A stretch of 64,000 bases of DNA from Anaerolineae bacterium (GCA_022824365.1 JAJEAA010000029.1:246019-310018), one strand, 5' to 3'. Positions 28,557-39,260 are shown, counted from the stretch's first letter. The notes: generated from the sequence alone by a model not told the origin. A program made the numbers and translations.

Positions 28557-29987
28557 TCAGGGGCGTCGTTCCAAAGCGCGGTAAACCGGTCGTCGGCGTT
28601 GATTGCCAGAGCCGTCGAAGTAGGGGTAGAGGATGCTATACGCGGCCAACTCACTGCGTTCATGAACCGTCAATTCCACCGCGTAACTTAGATTCCACAG
28701 GATCATGACCCCGATATCGGCGCGCGCTTGCCCGATTTGAAAGGCGCGCATCGTATAATCCATCTGGTCTTGCGCCGAATTGTACGCCATCCATGGGTCG
28801 GGCGCCTCCGACGGATAATCTTCCCAGGTCGCCCAGCCGAATTCCGTCAGCCACATTTGCGCATTGTCTCCGTAGGCGGCTATGATGCCGGCATAATCTC
28901 GCAGCGTCTGCCGGAAGAAGAATTGCGGCTGATCGTCCCAGCCCTGTCCATCAACATTGTCGCAGCAAAGGAAGTCGGGCGGGTTGCCCCAGCTGTATGG
29001 ATGCGCGCCGATCTTGACGTCGGAATAGCGCGCCAAACCGGCTTGATACATCTGCCGCAGGAAAGCGCGGTCATCGACGGAGACGCCGCTATGGTTGCCC
29101 GTCGGCGCCAAGCCAGCCGTAATCACAGTGATAGCGGGAGAATAAGCGCGGATGGTGTCATAAGCGACGCGGAATAGCTCCATATAGCTCGCGCCGCTGA
29201 TAGGACGGCTGCCGGTCCATTCCCGCCGCAGATTCGGCTCGTTCCAGATTTCGATGGCGTCCACGTATGGACCCGCCTTTTCCAGCAGCAGCCGCAGAAA
29301 GCTGGCAAGCTGGTTGAGATCATCGGGCGGGCCGTCTTCGCTCCGGTTGCTATGCCGGGACCAATCCGGCGCCTTGACGACGCTGATCATGACCTGAAAT
29401 CCGTACTTGTCCGCCTTTTGCACATGCAACTGAAAGAGGCGGAAGTTCTGGTCGAATTGCCCGTCGCGGTCCGGTTGCAGCCACTCCCAAGCCGCCTGCA
29501 CTTTGACCCAGCCGACGCGCAAGGGCACGATCTGCTGCATCCTGTATTCCCAAGTATCGACATCATAATTGTAATGCAGTTGAATACCCATTTGTGCTGG
29601 ATCAAGCCGGGTCTGGTCCACCGGCACGGAGGTGGTATAGGCGCTGCCGGGCAAGGTAACGATGGGCGCCGCCGTTGGCGCGGTAGTTGGACGCGAGGTC
29701 GAGGTCGGCGGTTGGGTGTACTCCGGTTCGATGATGGGTCCGAAGTTCTGATCGCCTGCGTTAGTCGCGGCGGCCGGGGGCGCAAAGGCATCGGCGGTAG
29801 GCAATTGACCACCGGCGACGGGCGGCAGCGACTCGATCGCCGGTAGTGTTGATGACGGCAGATCCGCCGTGAGCTGGACCTCAGGCGCGACGCTAACGGC
29901 TGACTCAGCCCCGCAGGCGCTTAGCGTTGCGCCGAGCAGGACAATGATCAATATGAAAACGGTCTGCTTCGCTGAATTTGGCGGCAT
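28557..29987 (-). CDS. Surface lipoprotein with a clan GH-A glycoside hydrolase-like domain
   Basis: A 476-residue protein. A signal peptide with lipobox LSAC leads to a ~110-residue Pro/Thr/Ala-rich linker, then a TIM-barrel domain (about 130-470). Likely catalytic glutamates are in IEIWNEPN (acid/base) and MWLTEFGWAT (nucleophile), as in GH5/GH39-type enzymes. The Cys pair DFLCCDN is notable. It probably acts on a polysaccharide outside the cell; substrate unknown. Confidence 0.75.
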   Translation of the reverse strand: MPPNSAKQTVFILIIVLLGATLSACGAESAVSVAPEVQLTADLPSSTLPAIESLPPVAGGQLPTADAFAPPAAATNAGDQNFGPIIEPEYTQPPTSTSRPTTAPTAAPIVTLPGSAYTTSVPVDQTRLDPAQMGIQLHYNYDVDTWEYRMQQIVPLRVGWVKVQAAWEWLQPDRDGQFDQNFRLFQLHVQKADKYGFQVMISVVKAPDWSRHSNRSEDGPPDDLNQLASFLRLLLEKAGPYVDAIEIWNEPNLRREWTGSRPISGASYMELFRVAYDTIRAYSPAITVITAGLAPTGNHSGVSVDDRAFLRQMYQAGLARYSDVKIGAHPYSWGNPPDFLCCDNVDGQGWDDQPQFFFRQTLRDYAGIIAAYGDNAQMWLTEFGWATWEDYPSEAPDPWMAYNSAQDQMDYTMRAFQIGQARADIGVMILWNLSYAVELTVHERSELAAYSILYPYFDGSGNQRRRPVYRALERRP

Positions 29988-30349
29988 GGCCCCTCAATAA
30001 TCAGCGCCACCTATACGATGGCGCGATAAAATTTCCTCAGGCTATTGCTAGTCTGGCATGATAGTTGTCGCGTTGGCATTTGACACGCTCTCAAATCGCA
30101 TTCTACAATGAGAAATTGAAGTTCGCCTTAGAATCGGGCATCGCGCTCCTGACGATTCCAATACGTTTCCGCTAGTCGCAATGCTCGGCGCCGGCTCCGC
30201 GCATCCGGGCAGCGCGCGCAAACAGCCCGCAAGTTATCCGAATGAACAGCGCGAGCCGATCGCATGCAGAAAGAGCGCAGATAAGTCGCCGCATCTTATG
30301 AACAGGAGCGCGACCGCGCTTGTTAGTCTGAAGTACGCCGAGGTCTACG
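29988..30349. other. Divergent intergenic region (362 bases)
   Basis: Between the minus-strand glycoside-hydrolase-like gene and gyrA. It holds the gyrA promoter at 30080-30109 and an mRNA leader of about 230 bases. I see no gene or RNA structure in the rest. Confidence 0.5.
30080..30109 (+). promoter_or_regulatory. Sigma-70-type promoter for gyrA
   Basis: TTGACA (30080-30085), an 18-base spacer and TACAAT (30104-30109), about 240 bases before the gyrA ATG. Confidence 0.65.
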
Positions 30350-32923
30350 ATGACAGAGAATACGGAACAGAAGGTCAATATCGAGAGCGAAATGCGCGAG
30401 GCCTATTTGAGCTACGCCATGAGCGTGATCGTGTCGCGCGCCCTGCCCGATGCCCGCGACGGGCTGAAGCCAGTTCATCGGCGTATCTTGTATGCCATGC
30501 ACGATATGGGCATGGGCGCTGGCAGCGCGCACAAGAAGAGCGCCCGCATCGTCGGCGAAGTGCTCGGGAAGTATCATCCGCATGGCGATGGCGCGGTCTA
30601 TGAAACGATGGTGCGGATGGCGCAGGACTTTTCCATGCGCTACATGCTGATCGACGGTCAAGGCAATTTCGGCAGCATTGATGGCGATGGCGCGGCCGCG
30701 ATGCGTTATACCGAGGCGCGCATGGCCAGCATCGGCGGCGAACTTCTGGTCGATATCAACAAGGACACGGTCGATTTCGTTGAGAACTTTGATGGCACCT
30801 TGATCGAGCCGGCTGTGCTGCCTTCGATGGCGCCGAACCTCTTGATCAACGGCGCGTCCGGGATCGCGGTTGGCATGTCGACCAATATTCCGCCGCATAA
30901 CCTGGGCGAAGTCTGTGACGCGCTGGTGTATATGCTGGAGCAATGGGAGCGGCTCGCCGAGCTTGATGTCGATGAACTGATGCAATTCGTCAAGGGGCCC
31001 GATTTTCCCACCGGCGGCGTCATCTACAAGATGCGCGGCGAAGAGGACATGCTGCGGCAGGCGATGGCGACCGGCCGCGGCAAGGTCACGCTGCGGGCGA
31101 AGGTGCATATCGAAGATATGGGACGGGGCAAATCTCGCATCATCGTCAGCGAATTGCCCTATCAAACCAACAAGACCACCTTGATCGAGCGCATCGCCAG
31201 CCTGGCGCGCGCTGGCAAACTTGATGACCTGGTCGACCTGCGTGACGAGTCGGACCGGCAGAATACTGTTCGGCTGGTCATCGAATTGAAGCAACATGTC
31301 GATGTCACTGACGTGCTCGTGCGGCTCTTCAAGCTGACGCCTTTGCAATCCACCTTCGGCATTATCATGCTGGCGCTGGTGGATGGTCAGCCGCGCACCC
31401 TCGGCTTAAAGCAGGCGCTGCGAGTTTATCTGGAGCACCGGCTGGAAGTAGTGCTGCGCCGCAGTCGTTTCGATTTGGCGCGGGCTCGCGAACGGGCGCA
31501 TGTGCTGGAAGGTCTGCTCATCGCGCTGGACAACCTGGACGCCGTCATCAAAACGATACGCAAGTCCCGCAATAGCGAGACGGCGCGCAGGAACCTGGTC
31601 AAGGCATTCAAAGTCAGCGAGGTTCAGGCTCAAGCGATTCTGGAGATGCCGCTGCGGCGCCTGGCGTCGCTGGAAATCCGCCGCATCCGCAACGAATACA
31701 AAGAGAAACAGCGCTTGATCAAGTCGCTGGAGGCGCTTATCAGCAGCCCGCAAAAGCAGCGCGCGCATATCGCCGAGGAGCTGACGCAGGTCAAGGCGGA
31801 GTATGGCGACGCGCGGCGGACCATCATTGCCGAGGGAGAGGCGACCGGCCTGACGCAGGCGGACTTCCTGATGCCGGAGGAAAAGACGGTTGTGATGCTC
31901 AGTACCAGAGGGCACCTGGGGCGAACGGCGCTGGATATACCGCCGCGAGTAACGACCGCGACCAAAGCGCCGCCACGGCTGCTGCAGCATAGCACCACCG
32001 CGCAAGTCCTGTATTTGTTCGCTGATAATGGCTATTGCGCGACAGTGCCGGTACAGCAGATTCCTTCCGTAGCGGAGGCATCGCTAGGCGCAAGGTTTAG
32101 CGATCTGGGCTTGTTGCCCAGCGGGACAAAGGTCGTCTCATTTCTCTGTCTGCCGATGGAACTTGCGCTCGGTTATGCCTGTTTCGCAACCAGCGGCGGG
32201 CTTGTCAAGCGGGTGCATGTCACCGAACTGCCGGGTGTTATGTCCAAGCCGTTCAGCGTGATGAAGATGGCCAAGGGCGATCGCGTTGTCGCCGTGGTTT
32301 ATAGCGATGGCGGCAACGAGTTGCTGCTTACCACTGCCCGCGGCTATGCGATTCGCTTCAACGAAGACGATGTGCGTCCGACCAGTTTGACTTCAGGCGG
32401 CGTCCGCGGGATACGTCTGGCGGTCAAGGGCGACCGGGTTGTGGCTGCTTCTCTGGCCGATGATCGGCTTTACAGTTGGAATATCACCGATGATGGCATC
32501 GCCAAGATCTCAGCGATGGATCAGTATCCATCGCAGGGTCGCGGCGGCAGCGGGGTCTTTTCGATGCGCCTGCCGATGTATAGCAAAGGCTTAGTCGCCG
32601 CGACTGCTGGCGGATTGAAAGACAAGATTCTGGTCCTCACCAACAAGCACAGAGCCAAAACCATGACCATCGGCTCGGCCAAGACCTTGAAGCGCGGTCG
32701 CGCCGGCGGCAACGAAGTCATTGCCTTGCGCGAGAAGGAAACAGTTACGGCGGTCGTCGACTTCCGCGCGCGCATCGACGCGCCAAGAGACGAAGCCCTG
32801 CCCGAAGATGAACTGTCGCTGGAAGAGATTGAACTGCGTTTGGATAAAGCTGATAGCAGCGACGACGCAGATACGGACGCCAAATCGAACGGCGCTGATC
32901 CGGGGCTTAACGCTGACGATTGA
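30350..32923 (+). CDS. gyrA: DNA gyrase subunit A
   Basis: The DNA-cleaving subunit of type II topoisomerase, 857 residues. The N-terminal domain has the start signature [18 protein letters not shown] and the catalytic tyrosine in MRYTEARM. C-terminal beta-pinwheel blades follow from ~residue 510. The canonical GyrA box (QRRGGKG) is replaced by QGRGGSG near residue 730. In the quinolone-determining region, [10 protein letters not shown] has Gly at the E. coli Ser83 position and Glu at Asp87. The 3' end overlaps the convergent QTMAN-like gene by 17 bases. No gyrB is nearby. Confidence 0.95.
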   Translation: MTENTEQKVNIESEMREAYLSYAMSVIVSRALPDARDGLKPVHRRILYAMHDMGMGAGSAHKKSARIVGEVLGKYHPHGDGAVYETMVRMAQDFSMRYMLIDGQGNFGSIDGDGAAAMRYTEARMASIGGELLVDINKDTVDFVENFDGTLIEPAVLPSMAPNLLINGASGIAVGMSTNIPPHNLGEVCDALVYMLEQWERLAELDVDELMQFVKGPDFPTGGVIYKMRGEEDMLRQAMATGRGKVTLRAKVHIEDMGRGKSRIIVSELPYQTNKTTLIERIASLARAGKLDDLVDLRDESDRQNTVRLVIELKQHVDVTDVLVRLFKLTPLQSTFGIIMLALVDGQPRTLGLKQALRVYLEHRLEVVLRRSRFDLARARERAHVLEGLLIALDNLDAVIKTIRKSRNSETARRNLVKAFKVSEVQAQAILEMPLRRLASLEIRRIRNEYKEKQRLIKSLEALISSPQKQRAHIAEELTQVKAEYGDARRTIIAEGEATGLTQADFLMPEEKTVVMLSTRGHLGRTALDIPPRVTTATKAPPRLLQHSTTAQVLYLFADNGYCATVPVQQIPSVAEASLGARFSDLGLLPSGTKVVSFLCLPMELALGYACFATSGGLVKRVHVTELPGVMSKPFSVMKMAKGDRVVAVVYSDGGNELLLTTARGYAIRFNEDDVRPTSLTSGGVRGIRLAVKGDRVVAASLADDRLYSWNITDDGIAKISAMDQYPSQGRGGSGVFSMRLPMYSKGLVAATAGGLKDKILVLTNKHRAKTMTIGSAKTLKRGRAGGNEVIALREKETVTAVVDFRARIDAPRDEALPEDELSLEEIELRLDKADSSDDADTDAKSNGADPGLNADD

Positions 32924-33995
32924 CCAAGGCCTCAAGTTCCGCGTCATATCGCGGCGCCATTTGCCGCCAGTCAAAACGAGAAACCTTCTCCCGCAGCGCG
33001 GACCTATCCGGCGCGGAGCCCCGCTCCAGATGGTAGCGCAATTGGACGGTCAGCCGGTCCCGCTGATACAGGCAAGCGGCTGCAAATTCTTCCGGCAGCA
33101 AGTTGGGGTAATTCAGCCGATCGGGCAAGATGGGCAGGCAGCCGCAGTACATCGCCTCACAGACTGAGATCCCAAAGAATTCCTGCCAGGCGGTGCTGAC
33201 CACATAATCCGCTTGCCACAGCAGCCGCGCGTACTCGGCGAATGATTCAAGGTAGCCGAGTTGAATGATGCGGTCGCCGAGCAGCGATTGCGCCTCCCGA
33301 AAAGCATCGGGCATCCGGCCGAAGCGCTCGCCGGTGATCGCCGCTTTGAACTCGTAACCATCCTCCGCGAGTTGGACCATGCTGTGAACGAAGGCGGCTG
33401 GATCTTTGTCCTCCTCCCAGCGGTGGTTCCACAGAATAACCGGCGGCGTATTCAGGTGGCTATCGACGCGATAGGCATCGAAGCGCCGCAAGTCCATGCC
33501 GACCGGCAAGACCTTCGACTTGGCGTCGATAATGTCGATGGTTTCAAGCTCCTTGAAATCATGAAAGTGCTTGAGCATTCGCGGCAGTTGCGCCATGAAG
33601 TCTTGCCTATGAAATTCGCTGTTGAAGTAAACGGCATCGGCGGTCAAGGCGCTGATGTAATTGATGAAGCCATAGCGCCAGCCATGCCCCTGGCGTTGAT
33701 TCTGCGGGTATGAAAGCTGGTTTTCGTGCATGTACAGGGCGATCGGCACATCGCCCAGGCGTCGAAAGGTCAAAGCGCGGAAGATCGACAGATCGATCAT
33801 GCTTGAGGCGAGGATCAGGTCGGGACTGGTCTCGAGCAGCCGCGCGAAGGTGATGGCCGCGCCTTGCATGCGCCATTTCCAGTACTGAGCCGGCAAGGTG
33901 AGCAATTCGATGTCGTGGCGGGAAAAACGCTGGTAGCCATCCGCCCAGGCTCGGTGACTGCCGCCGTAGTATGATTCGAGCAGGGCGATGCGCAT
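32907..33995 (-). CDS. tRNA-queuosine mannosyltransferase-like glycosyltransferase (DUF3524)
   Basis: A 362-residue GT4-like protein. The DUF3524 signature occupies the N-terminal half: [14 protein letters not shown], and [13 protein letters not shown] with the family's HENQ. The C-terminal part has the [20 protein letters not shown] donor-binding motif. Vertebrate relatives (GTDC1/QTMAN) mannosylate queuosine in tRNA-Asp. Here the substrate is inferred only from the family. It lies 14 bases after the rel gene and is probably its operon partner. Confidence 0.8.
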   Translation of the reverse strand: MRIALLESYYGGSHRAWADGYQRFSRHDIELLTLPAQYWKWRMQGAAITFARLLETSPDLILASSMIDLSIFRALTFRRLGDVPIALYMHENQLSYPQNQRQGHGWRYGFINYISALTADAVYFNSEFHRQDFMAQLPRMLKHFHDFKELETIDIIDAKSKVLPVGMDLRRFDAYRVDSHLNTPPVILWNHRWEEDKDPAAFVHSMVQLAEDGYEFKAAITGERFGRMPDAFREAQSLLGDRIIQLGYLESFAEYARLLWQADYVVSTAWQEFFGISVCEAMYCGCLPILPDRLNYPNLLPEEFAAACLYQRDRLTVQLRYHLERGSAPDRSALREKVSRFDWRQMAPRYDAELEALVNRQR

Positions 33996-34009
33996 AGGCT
34001 GCGGCGGAC

Positions 34010-36226
34010 TCAGCCGGTATTGCGCCGGCGCGCCTCTACGACGCTGGGTATGAGATCAATCTTGGAGAGGATGCGGGTCAGTTGCTTGTTGCTGGCGATC
34101 TCAAGCTGCAGGTTCAGCGTGGCGATGTGATGACGCGTGGAGACATTGACCGAAGCGATATTCACTCGTTGGTCGGCGATGATGGTGCTGATCTCCCGCA
34201 GCAGCCCTTCGCGATCGTAGGCGACCACCTCGACCGGCACCAGGTAATGCTGTTCCTCTTCTTCCGGACCCCAGGAGACATCAATCAAGCGCTCGGTTTC
34301 GCGCATGGCTACGATATTCGGGCAATCCGTTTGATGAACCGTGACGCCGCGCCCGCGCGTGATATAGCCGATTATCTCATCGCCGGGCATGGGCGAGCAG
34401 CAACGCGCCAGGTTGACCAGCAGACCGCCGGCGCCCATTATGCTCACGCCTTTGGAAACTTTGGCGCCTAGCGGTTTGCTGCGTCGTTTGAGCAACTCTT
34501 CTTCGCTGATTCTTTCAGCCGATTTGCGCCGTTCGTCTTCGAGCACGCGGTTGGTGATCTGCGAACCGGTGACATCGCCAGCGCCAATGGCGGCGAGGAA
34601 ATCGTCGAGCTTGTCGAAGTTCAGCAAGCGCGCGACCGATTCAAAGCTGACCTTTTCCAGCACGCCCAGGCGTTTGAGTTCGCGCTCCAGCACTTCGCGC
34701 CCCATGACGATATGCTTATCGCGATTTTGCTTGCGCAGCCAATGGCGAATCTTGGTGCGGGCGCGGCTGGTGACGGCGTAGTCCAGGTCAGGGTTAAGCC
34801 AGTCCATGCTGGGTCCGCCGCGTTTGGCTGTCAGAATCTCGACCTGGTCGCCCATTTTCAGCTTGTAATTCAGCGACGTCAGCCGGCCATTCACCTTGGC
34901 GCCGCGACAGCGATTGCCGATATCGGTGTGGATGTGATAGGCGAAATCTATGGGGGTCGCGCCGACCGGCAAATCGATGATGTCGCCGTTGGGCGTCACG
35001 CTGTAGACGCGATCTTGGAAGACCTCCGATTTAACCGTATCGACGAATTGCGAGGCATCGTTCACTTCGAGACCGAATTCCATCAGGCGGCGCAAATAGG
35101 CGAGGCGATGTTCAAAAGCCTGGTCGTGCCCGTTTTTGCCTTCTTTGTAGCGCCAGTGGGCGGCGATGCCGTATTCGGCGTCTTCGTGCATTTCCCAGGT
35201 GCGTATCTGTACTTCGACCGTTTTGCCTTCATCATCGTGAACGGCGGTGTGCAAGCTGCGGTAGAAATTGTCCTTGGGGTTGGCGATGTAATCATCGAAT
35301 TCGCCCGGGATGGGCCGCCAGAGATTGTGCACGATGCCCAGAGCCAGATAACACTCGGCCAGGGTATCAACCAGGACGCGCATCCCGCGAATGTCGTAGA
35401 TTTGCTCCAGCGGCAAGTCTTTCCGCGTCATCTTGCTGTAGATGCTGTAGATATGTTTCGGTCTGGCGCTGATGGTGGCTTTGCTGATGCGGGCTTTTTG
35501 CAGTTCAGTACTGAGGCGCTCTTTGATGCGCGCCACGTAAGTTTCGCGTTCGTCGCGCCGTTCGTCCAGCGCTTTAGCGATTGAGCGATAGGCTTCCGGA
35601 TTGAGATAGCGGAAACTTAGGTCTTCCAGTTCCCATTTCATCTGCCAGATGCCCAGCCGGTTCGCCAGCGGCGCGAAGATATCCATCGTCTCTTGCGCGA
35701 CCGAGCGCTGCTTTTGCCGCGGCATATAACCCAGCGTTCGCATGTTGTGCAAGCGGTCGGCCAGCTTCACGAGCACCACGCGCACATCATCGCCCATGGT
35801 CAGCAGCATCTTGCGGATGTATTCCATCTCGCGGTTGATCGCGCTGGAACGGCGCGTATCCCCGCCTGGCGACACATTCTTGATCGGGAGATTCTTCAAT
35901 TTGGTGACACCGTCAACCAGCTTGGCGATCGTCGACCCGAATTCGCCTTGCAATTCAGCCAGGCTTACATCGCTGTCTTCGACGACATCGTGCAGCAAAC
36001 CGGCCGCGATCGTATCGGCATCCAGCTTCATCTCGGCCAGGATGCTCGCCACCGCCACGCAATGCGTGAAGTAAGGCTCGCCCGATTTGCGCCGTTGGCC
36101 CGCGTGGGCGTTCTCAGCCCGCTGATAAGCGGCTGCGATCAAGTCGACTTCGTTAGGTTTGATTTCGGGCAGGGCCTTCAGCAGGGATTCGAGGTCGCGC
36201 GAATAGAGGTTGGTCGTAGTCACCAT
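34010..36226 (-). CDS. rel: Bifunctional (p)ppGpp synthetase/hydrolase
   Basis: Controls the stringent response. The 738-residue protein has the full domain order. An HD hydrolase domain carries His79/Asp80 in LLHDVVED. The synthetase domain includes YDIRGMRVLVDT and FYRSLHTAV, where the family usually has YQSLHT. A TGS domain (from RVYSVTPNGDIIDLPVG), a zinc-finger/RIS region (GAGGLLVNLARCCSPMPGD) and a C-terminal ACT domain follow. The intact HD and synthetase motifs predict both activities. The gene name rel/spoT is used loosely. Confidence 0.95.
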   Translation of the reverse strand: MVTTTNLYSRDLESLLKALPEIKPNEVDLIAAAYQRAENAHAGQRRKSGEPYFTHCVAVASILAEMKLDADTIAAGLLHDVVEDSDVSLAELQGEFGSTIAKLVDGVTKLKNLPIKNVSPGGDTRRSSAINREMEYIRKMLLTMGDDVRVVLVKLADRLHNMRTLGYMPRQKQRSVAQETMDIFAPLANRLGIWQMKWELEDLSFRYLNPEAYRSIAKALDERRDERETYVARIKERLSTELQKARISKATISARPKHIYSIYSKMTRKDLPLEQIYDIRGMRVLVDTLAECYLALGIVHNLWRPIPGEFDDYIANPKDNFYRSLHTAVHDDEGKTVEVQIRTWEMHEDAEYGIAAHWRYKEGKNGHDQAFEHRLAYLRRLMEFGLEVNDASQFVDTVKSEVFQDRVYSVTPNGDIIDLPVGATPIDFAYHIHTDIGNRCRGAKVNGRLTSLNYKLKMGDQVEILTAKRGGPSMDWLNPDLDYAVTSRARTKIRHWLRKQNRDKHIVMGREVLERELKRLGVLEKVSFESVARLLNFDKLDDFLAAIGAGDVTGSQITNRVLEDERRKSAERISEEELLKRRSKPLGAKVSKGVSIMGAGGLLVNLARCCSPMPGDEIIGYITRGRGVTVHQTDCPNIVAMRETERLIDVSWGPEEEEQHYLVPVEVVAYDREGLLREISTIIADQRVNIASVNVSTRHHIATLNLQLEIASNKQLTRILSKIDLIPSVVEARRRNTG

Positions 36227-36350
36227 TTGGCGTTCACCTGCAGGACCAGTCTTGACTCTAGATTAGCACATTCTGGCTCGCTTGTCGCCAAGCCAAGCGA
36301 AAACTGAGAGCGCAAATTCTGCCAATCCAGCCGCGCAAGCCAGGCCTGCG

Positions 36351-37436
36351 TTAGCCGCTGACCTTCTGTCTCAGGAAAGCCTCGATGAAGTCGCCCAGGC
36401 GTCCGTCGAGAACGGCGGTGGTATTGCCGACTTCGACGTTCGTGCGGTGATCTTTCACCATTTGATAGGGATGCAGGACGTATGAGCGTATCTGATTGCC
36501 CCAACCGGCATCGACATTTTCGCCTTTTAGCTCCGCCATTTCCGCTTCCTGCCTGGCTCGTTCCATTTCGAAGAGCCGCGCCTTGAGGATTTGCATGGCG
36601 CGGTCCCGGTTTTGCGCCTGGCTGCGCTGGTTCTGGCATTGCACGACGAGACCGGTCGGCAAATGCGTGATGCGCACCGCCGTGTCGTTTTTCTGCACGT
36701 GCTGGCCGCCGGCGCCGCTGGCGCGATAGGTATCAATGCGGATGTCCCGATCTTCCACTTCGATTTCGATATCGCTCTGAATATCGGGCCAAAGCTCAAC
36801 CTTGGCGAAAGAGGTGTGGCGGCGGTTGGCGCTGTCGAAGGGGCTGAGCCGCACCAGCCTGTGCACGCCCTCTTCGCTTTGCAGGTAACCGAAGGCTTTG
36901 TCCCCCTTGACGCTGATGGTCACGCTCTTGAGGCCCGCTTCATCGCCGTTGCTGCGATCAAGGATCTCCGCCTTGTAGCCGTTCTGCTCCATCCAGCGCA
37001 GGTACATGCGCTCCAGCATTTCCGCCCAATCCTGGGCATCAACGCCGCCGGCGCCGGCATGGATCGCGAAGATGGCGTCTTCGCCATCATAATCGCCGGA
37101 GAGCATCGCCTCCAGCGACATCGCCTCGACGATGCCGCCAAGCGCGTCAGCCTCCGCTTCCAACTCAGCCTGCATATCGGCATCAGCGATCTCGGCGAGT
37201 TCTATCGCATCGGCGATGCGCGCGGCCAGCGACTGCCACTTGTCAACGAGGGACTTCAACCTGGCGAGTTGCTGCATCGTCCGTTGCGCGGCCTCCGGCT
37301 GGTCCCAGAAGTTCGCTTCGCTGGCGATCCCCTCCAGCTCATTGATGAGCGCGACCTTGCCAGAGATATCGATGCGGGACATCAGTTCGTCAATCTGCCG
37401 CTTGTATTCGCTGAGTTGGTTGATGATGGATTCCAT
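36351..37436 (-). CDS. prfB: Peptide chain release factor 2
   Basis: Releases the peptide at UGA and UAA. The 361-residue protein has the stop-codon tripeptide SPF (VRLSPFDS) and the hydrolysis motif GAGGQHVQK. The frame is continuous from ATG 37436. There is no internal UGA frameshift site of the kind that autoregulates prfB in many bacteria, so control must differ. It stands 32 bases after the SpoU methyltransferase gene on the same strand. Confidence 0.96.
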   Translation of the reverse strand: MESIINQLSEYKRQIDELMSRIDISGKVALINELEGIASEANFWDQPEAAQRTMQQLARLKSLVDKWQSLAARIADAIELAEIADADMQAELEAEADALGGIVEAMSLEAMLSGDYDGEDAIFAIHAGAGGVDAQDWAEMLERMYLRWMEQNGYKAEILDRSNGDEAGLKSVTISVKGDKAFGYLQSEEGVHRLVRLSPFDSANRRHTSFAKVELWPDIQSDIEIEVEDRDIRIDTYRASGAGGQHVQKNDTAVRITHLPTGLVVQCQNQRSQAQNRDRAMQILKARLFEMERARQEAEMAELKGENVDAGWGNQIRSYVLHPYQMVKDHRTNVEVGNTTAVLDGRLGDFIEAFLRQKVSG

Positions 37437-37468
37437 GCTGATTGCGGGCCGCGCCTTTCTGCCTTGCC

Positions 37469-38245
37469 TTAGCCAGCGCTGCGCTGGCGATACAATTCAT
37501 ACATCAAAACAGCGCCGCTGACCGATACATTCAGCGAGTCGCTCATGCGGCCCGCCATCGGAATTTGCAGGCGGCTGTCGGCGCTGTCGATCCAGACGGG
37601 CTTAAGTCCGCTGTCTTCCGAACCCAGCGCAATCGCGCATTTCTCGCTGAAGTCGAAGTCGAAAGGGCTGGACGCGCCATCGACATCGGCGCAGATAATC
37701 TTGAAGCCCCCGGCTTTTAAGAAGGCCAAGGCTTCGTCGCTGCTGAGCTGGAAGATGTTATCGCGGAAGCAAGCGCCGGTGCTGCTGCGAATGATGTTGG
37801 GATTATAAAGGTCGAGCGCGTTATCGACCAGTACCACCGCGTCCATGCCGGCGGCATCAGCCGTCCGCAGCAAAGCGCCGATATTGCCCGGCACGCGCAG
37901 GTCGACCAGCGCAAGCGCGTAATCGATCGCGGCGCGCTCTAATTCTCCACAGCCTTGAGCCGGCCGACTGCGCATGACCGCGATGATGCCGCTCGGGTTT
38001 TCCCGGTAGCTGATACGGCTCATCAGTTGTGGACTGACTTGATGCGCTTCGACATCGGCCGGCGGGCTAATATCAGCAATCTCAGGGCAGTGCAGGAGGA
38101 AGTCCAGGACATAGCCGCAATCCATAGCGCGCCGCAAATCACGGTCGTACTCGATCAAGAAACGCCCGCTTTGCTCCCGACCGCGTTTATTGCGCAGGCG
38201 ATTGACCAGCTTGATCTTGCTGTTTTGGGCGCTCGTGAGGATCAA
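37469..38245 (-). CDS. SpoU/TrmH-family RNA 2'-O-ribose methyltransferase
   Basis: A 258-residue RNA methyltransferase. An N-terminal RNA-binding domain (from VNRLRNKRGREQSGRFLIE) precedes the SPOUT knot with its three motifs: PGNIGALLRTADAAG, IALGSEDSGL, and IPMAGRMSDSLNVSVSGAVL. It most resembles 23S rRNA 2'-O-methyltransferases, but the target cannot be fixed. Its start overlaps the ftsY stop by 4 bases. Confidence 0.92.
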   Translation of the reverse strand: MILTSAQNSKIKLVNRLRNKRGREQSGRFLIEYDRDLRRAMDCGYVLDFLLHCPEIADISPPADVEAHQVSPQLMSRISYRENPSGIIAVMRSRPAQGCGELERAAIDYALALVDLRVPGNIGALLRTADAAGMDAVVLVDNALDLYNPNIIRSSTGACFRDNIFQLSSDEALAFLKAGGFKIICADVDGASSPFDFDFSEKCAIALGSEDSGLKPVWIDSADSRLQIPMAGRMSDSLNVSVSGAVLMYELYRQRSAG

Positions 38246-39162
38246 TCGGCGTCCTCATCTTCATCATCGAAGAGGCTCTCGACGAAGAACTCCGGCGTGA
38301 AAAGCACCAGGTCATCAATGCTCTCGCCCAATCCCAGATAATGCACCGGCAACTGCAGATCATTAAATATCGAGAAGACCATGCCGCCTTTCGCCGTGCT
38401 ATCTAATTTGGTCACGATGACGCCGGTGACGCCCGAAGCTTCCTGGAATTTCTTGGCTTGTTCGATGGCGTTTTGCCCGGTCGTGCCATCCAGAACGAGC
38501 AGGACCTCGTGCGGCGCGCCGGGCACGACCTTGCCCGAGACCTCGCTGATCTTGGTCAGTTCGCGCATCAAATTGAAATTGTTCTGTAAGCGCCCGGCCG
38601 TGTCGATGATGAGAATCTCGTAGCCGCGCGCCTTGGCGGCGACCGTGGCGTCATAGACAACAGCGCCGGGGTCGGAGCCGGGACGGTTGGCGATGACGGG
38701 CACGTCAATCCGGCTTCCCCAGGTCTGCAACTGCTCGATCGCGGCCGCGCGGAAGGTGTCGCCAGCGGCGATCATGACTTTGCGCCGCGACAGATTTTGC
38801 AAGCGATGCGCCATCTTGGCGATTGATGTCGTCTTGCCGGAGCCATTCACGCCGACCACCAAAATGATCGATAGCTCGCGCCCGGAGATATCGAGCGCCG
38901 GCGGAAATTCTAGCAAGCTCGAAAGGGCGTCTTTCAGAGCGCCTTGCAGTTCTGTGGTCTTGGTGATGCCCTCGGCCCGGACGCGGTCCTGCAAGCTGTC
39001 GATCACTTTCACGGTCGTGTCGAAACCGACATCGGCCTGAATCAACAGGGTCTCCATGTTCTCCCAGGTATCGTCGTCAATCTCGGTATTGCCGAGCATC
39101 TGCGAGATGCGCCCGAAAAATGACTGACGCGTCTTGCTAAGCCCGCGGCGGAATATGGCCAA
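38242..39162 (-). CDS. ftsY: Signal recognition particle receptor FtsY
   Basis: The SRP receptor GTPase that delivers nascent membrane proteins. The 306-residue protein has the NG core without an acidic A domain. G1 is GVNGSGKTT, then DTFRAAAIEQL, DTAGRL, TKLD and GGMVFSI. The four-helix N domain begins at residue 1 of the core. Promoter: see 39202-39230. It heads the minus-strand group ftsY, spoU, prfB, rel. Confidence 0.95.
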   Translation of the reverse strand: MAIFRRGLSKTRQSFFGRISQMLGNTEIDDDTWENMETLLIQADVGFDTTVKVIDSLQDRVRAEGITKTTELQGALKDALSSLLEFPPALDISGRELSIILVVGVNGSGKTTSIAKMAHRLQNLSRRKVMIAAGDTFRAAAIEQLQTWGSRIDVPVIANRPGSDPGAVVYDATVAAKARGYEILIIDTAGRLQNNFNLMRELTKISEVSGKVVPGAPHEVLLVLDGTTGQNAIEQAKKFQEASGVTGVIVTKLDSTAKGGMVFSIFNDLQLPVHYLGLGESIDDLVLFTPEFFVESLFDDEDEDAD

Positions 39163-39201
39163 AGTCGCTTGCTCCCTCGTCTGGACGAAACTCGACGCGC
39201 G

Positions 39202-39230
39202 ATTATACAGGCAGGCGCTAAGGCGGACAA
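39202..39230 (-). promoter_or_regulatory. Sigma-70-type promoter for the ftsY group
   Basis: On the minus strand TTGTCC (39230-39225), a 17-base spacer and TATAAT (39207-39202), about 40 bases before the ftsY start. Confidence 0.65.
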
Positions 39231-39260
39231 TGCGTGGTCGTGCCGATATTGATATTGCTG

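Noticed and set aside
36351..37436. Programmed frameshift in prfB
   Set aside because: The frame is continuous with no internal TGA at the usual codon 25-26 region.
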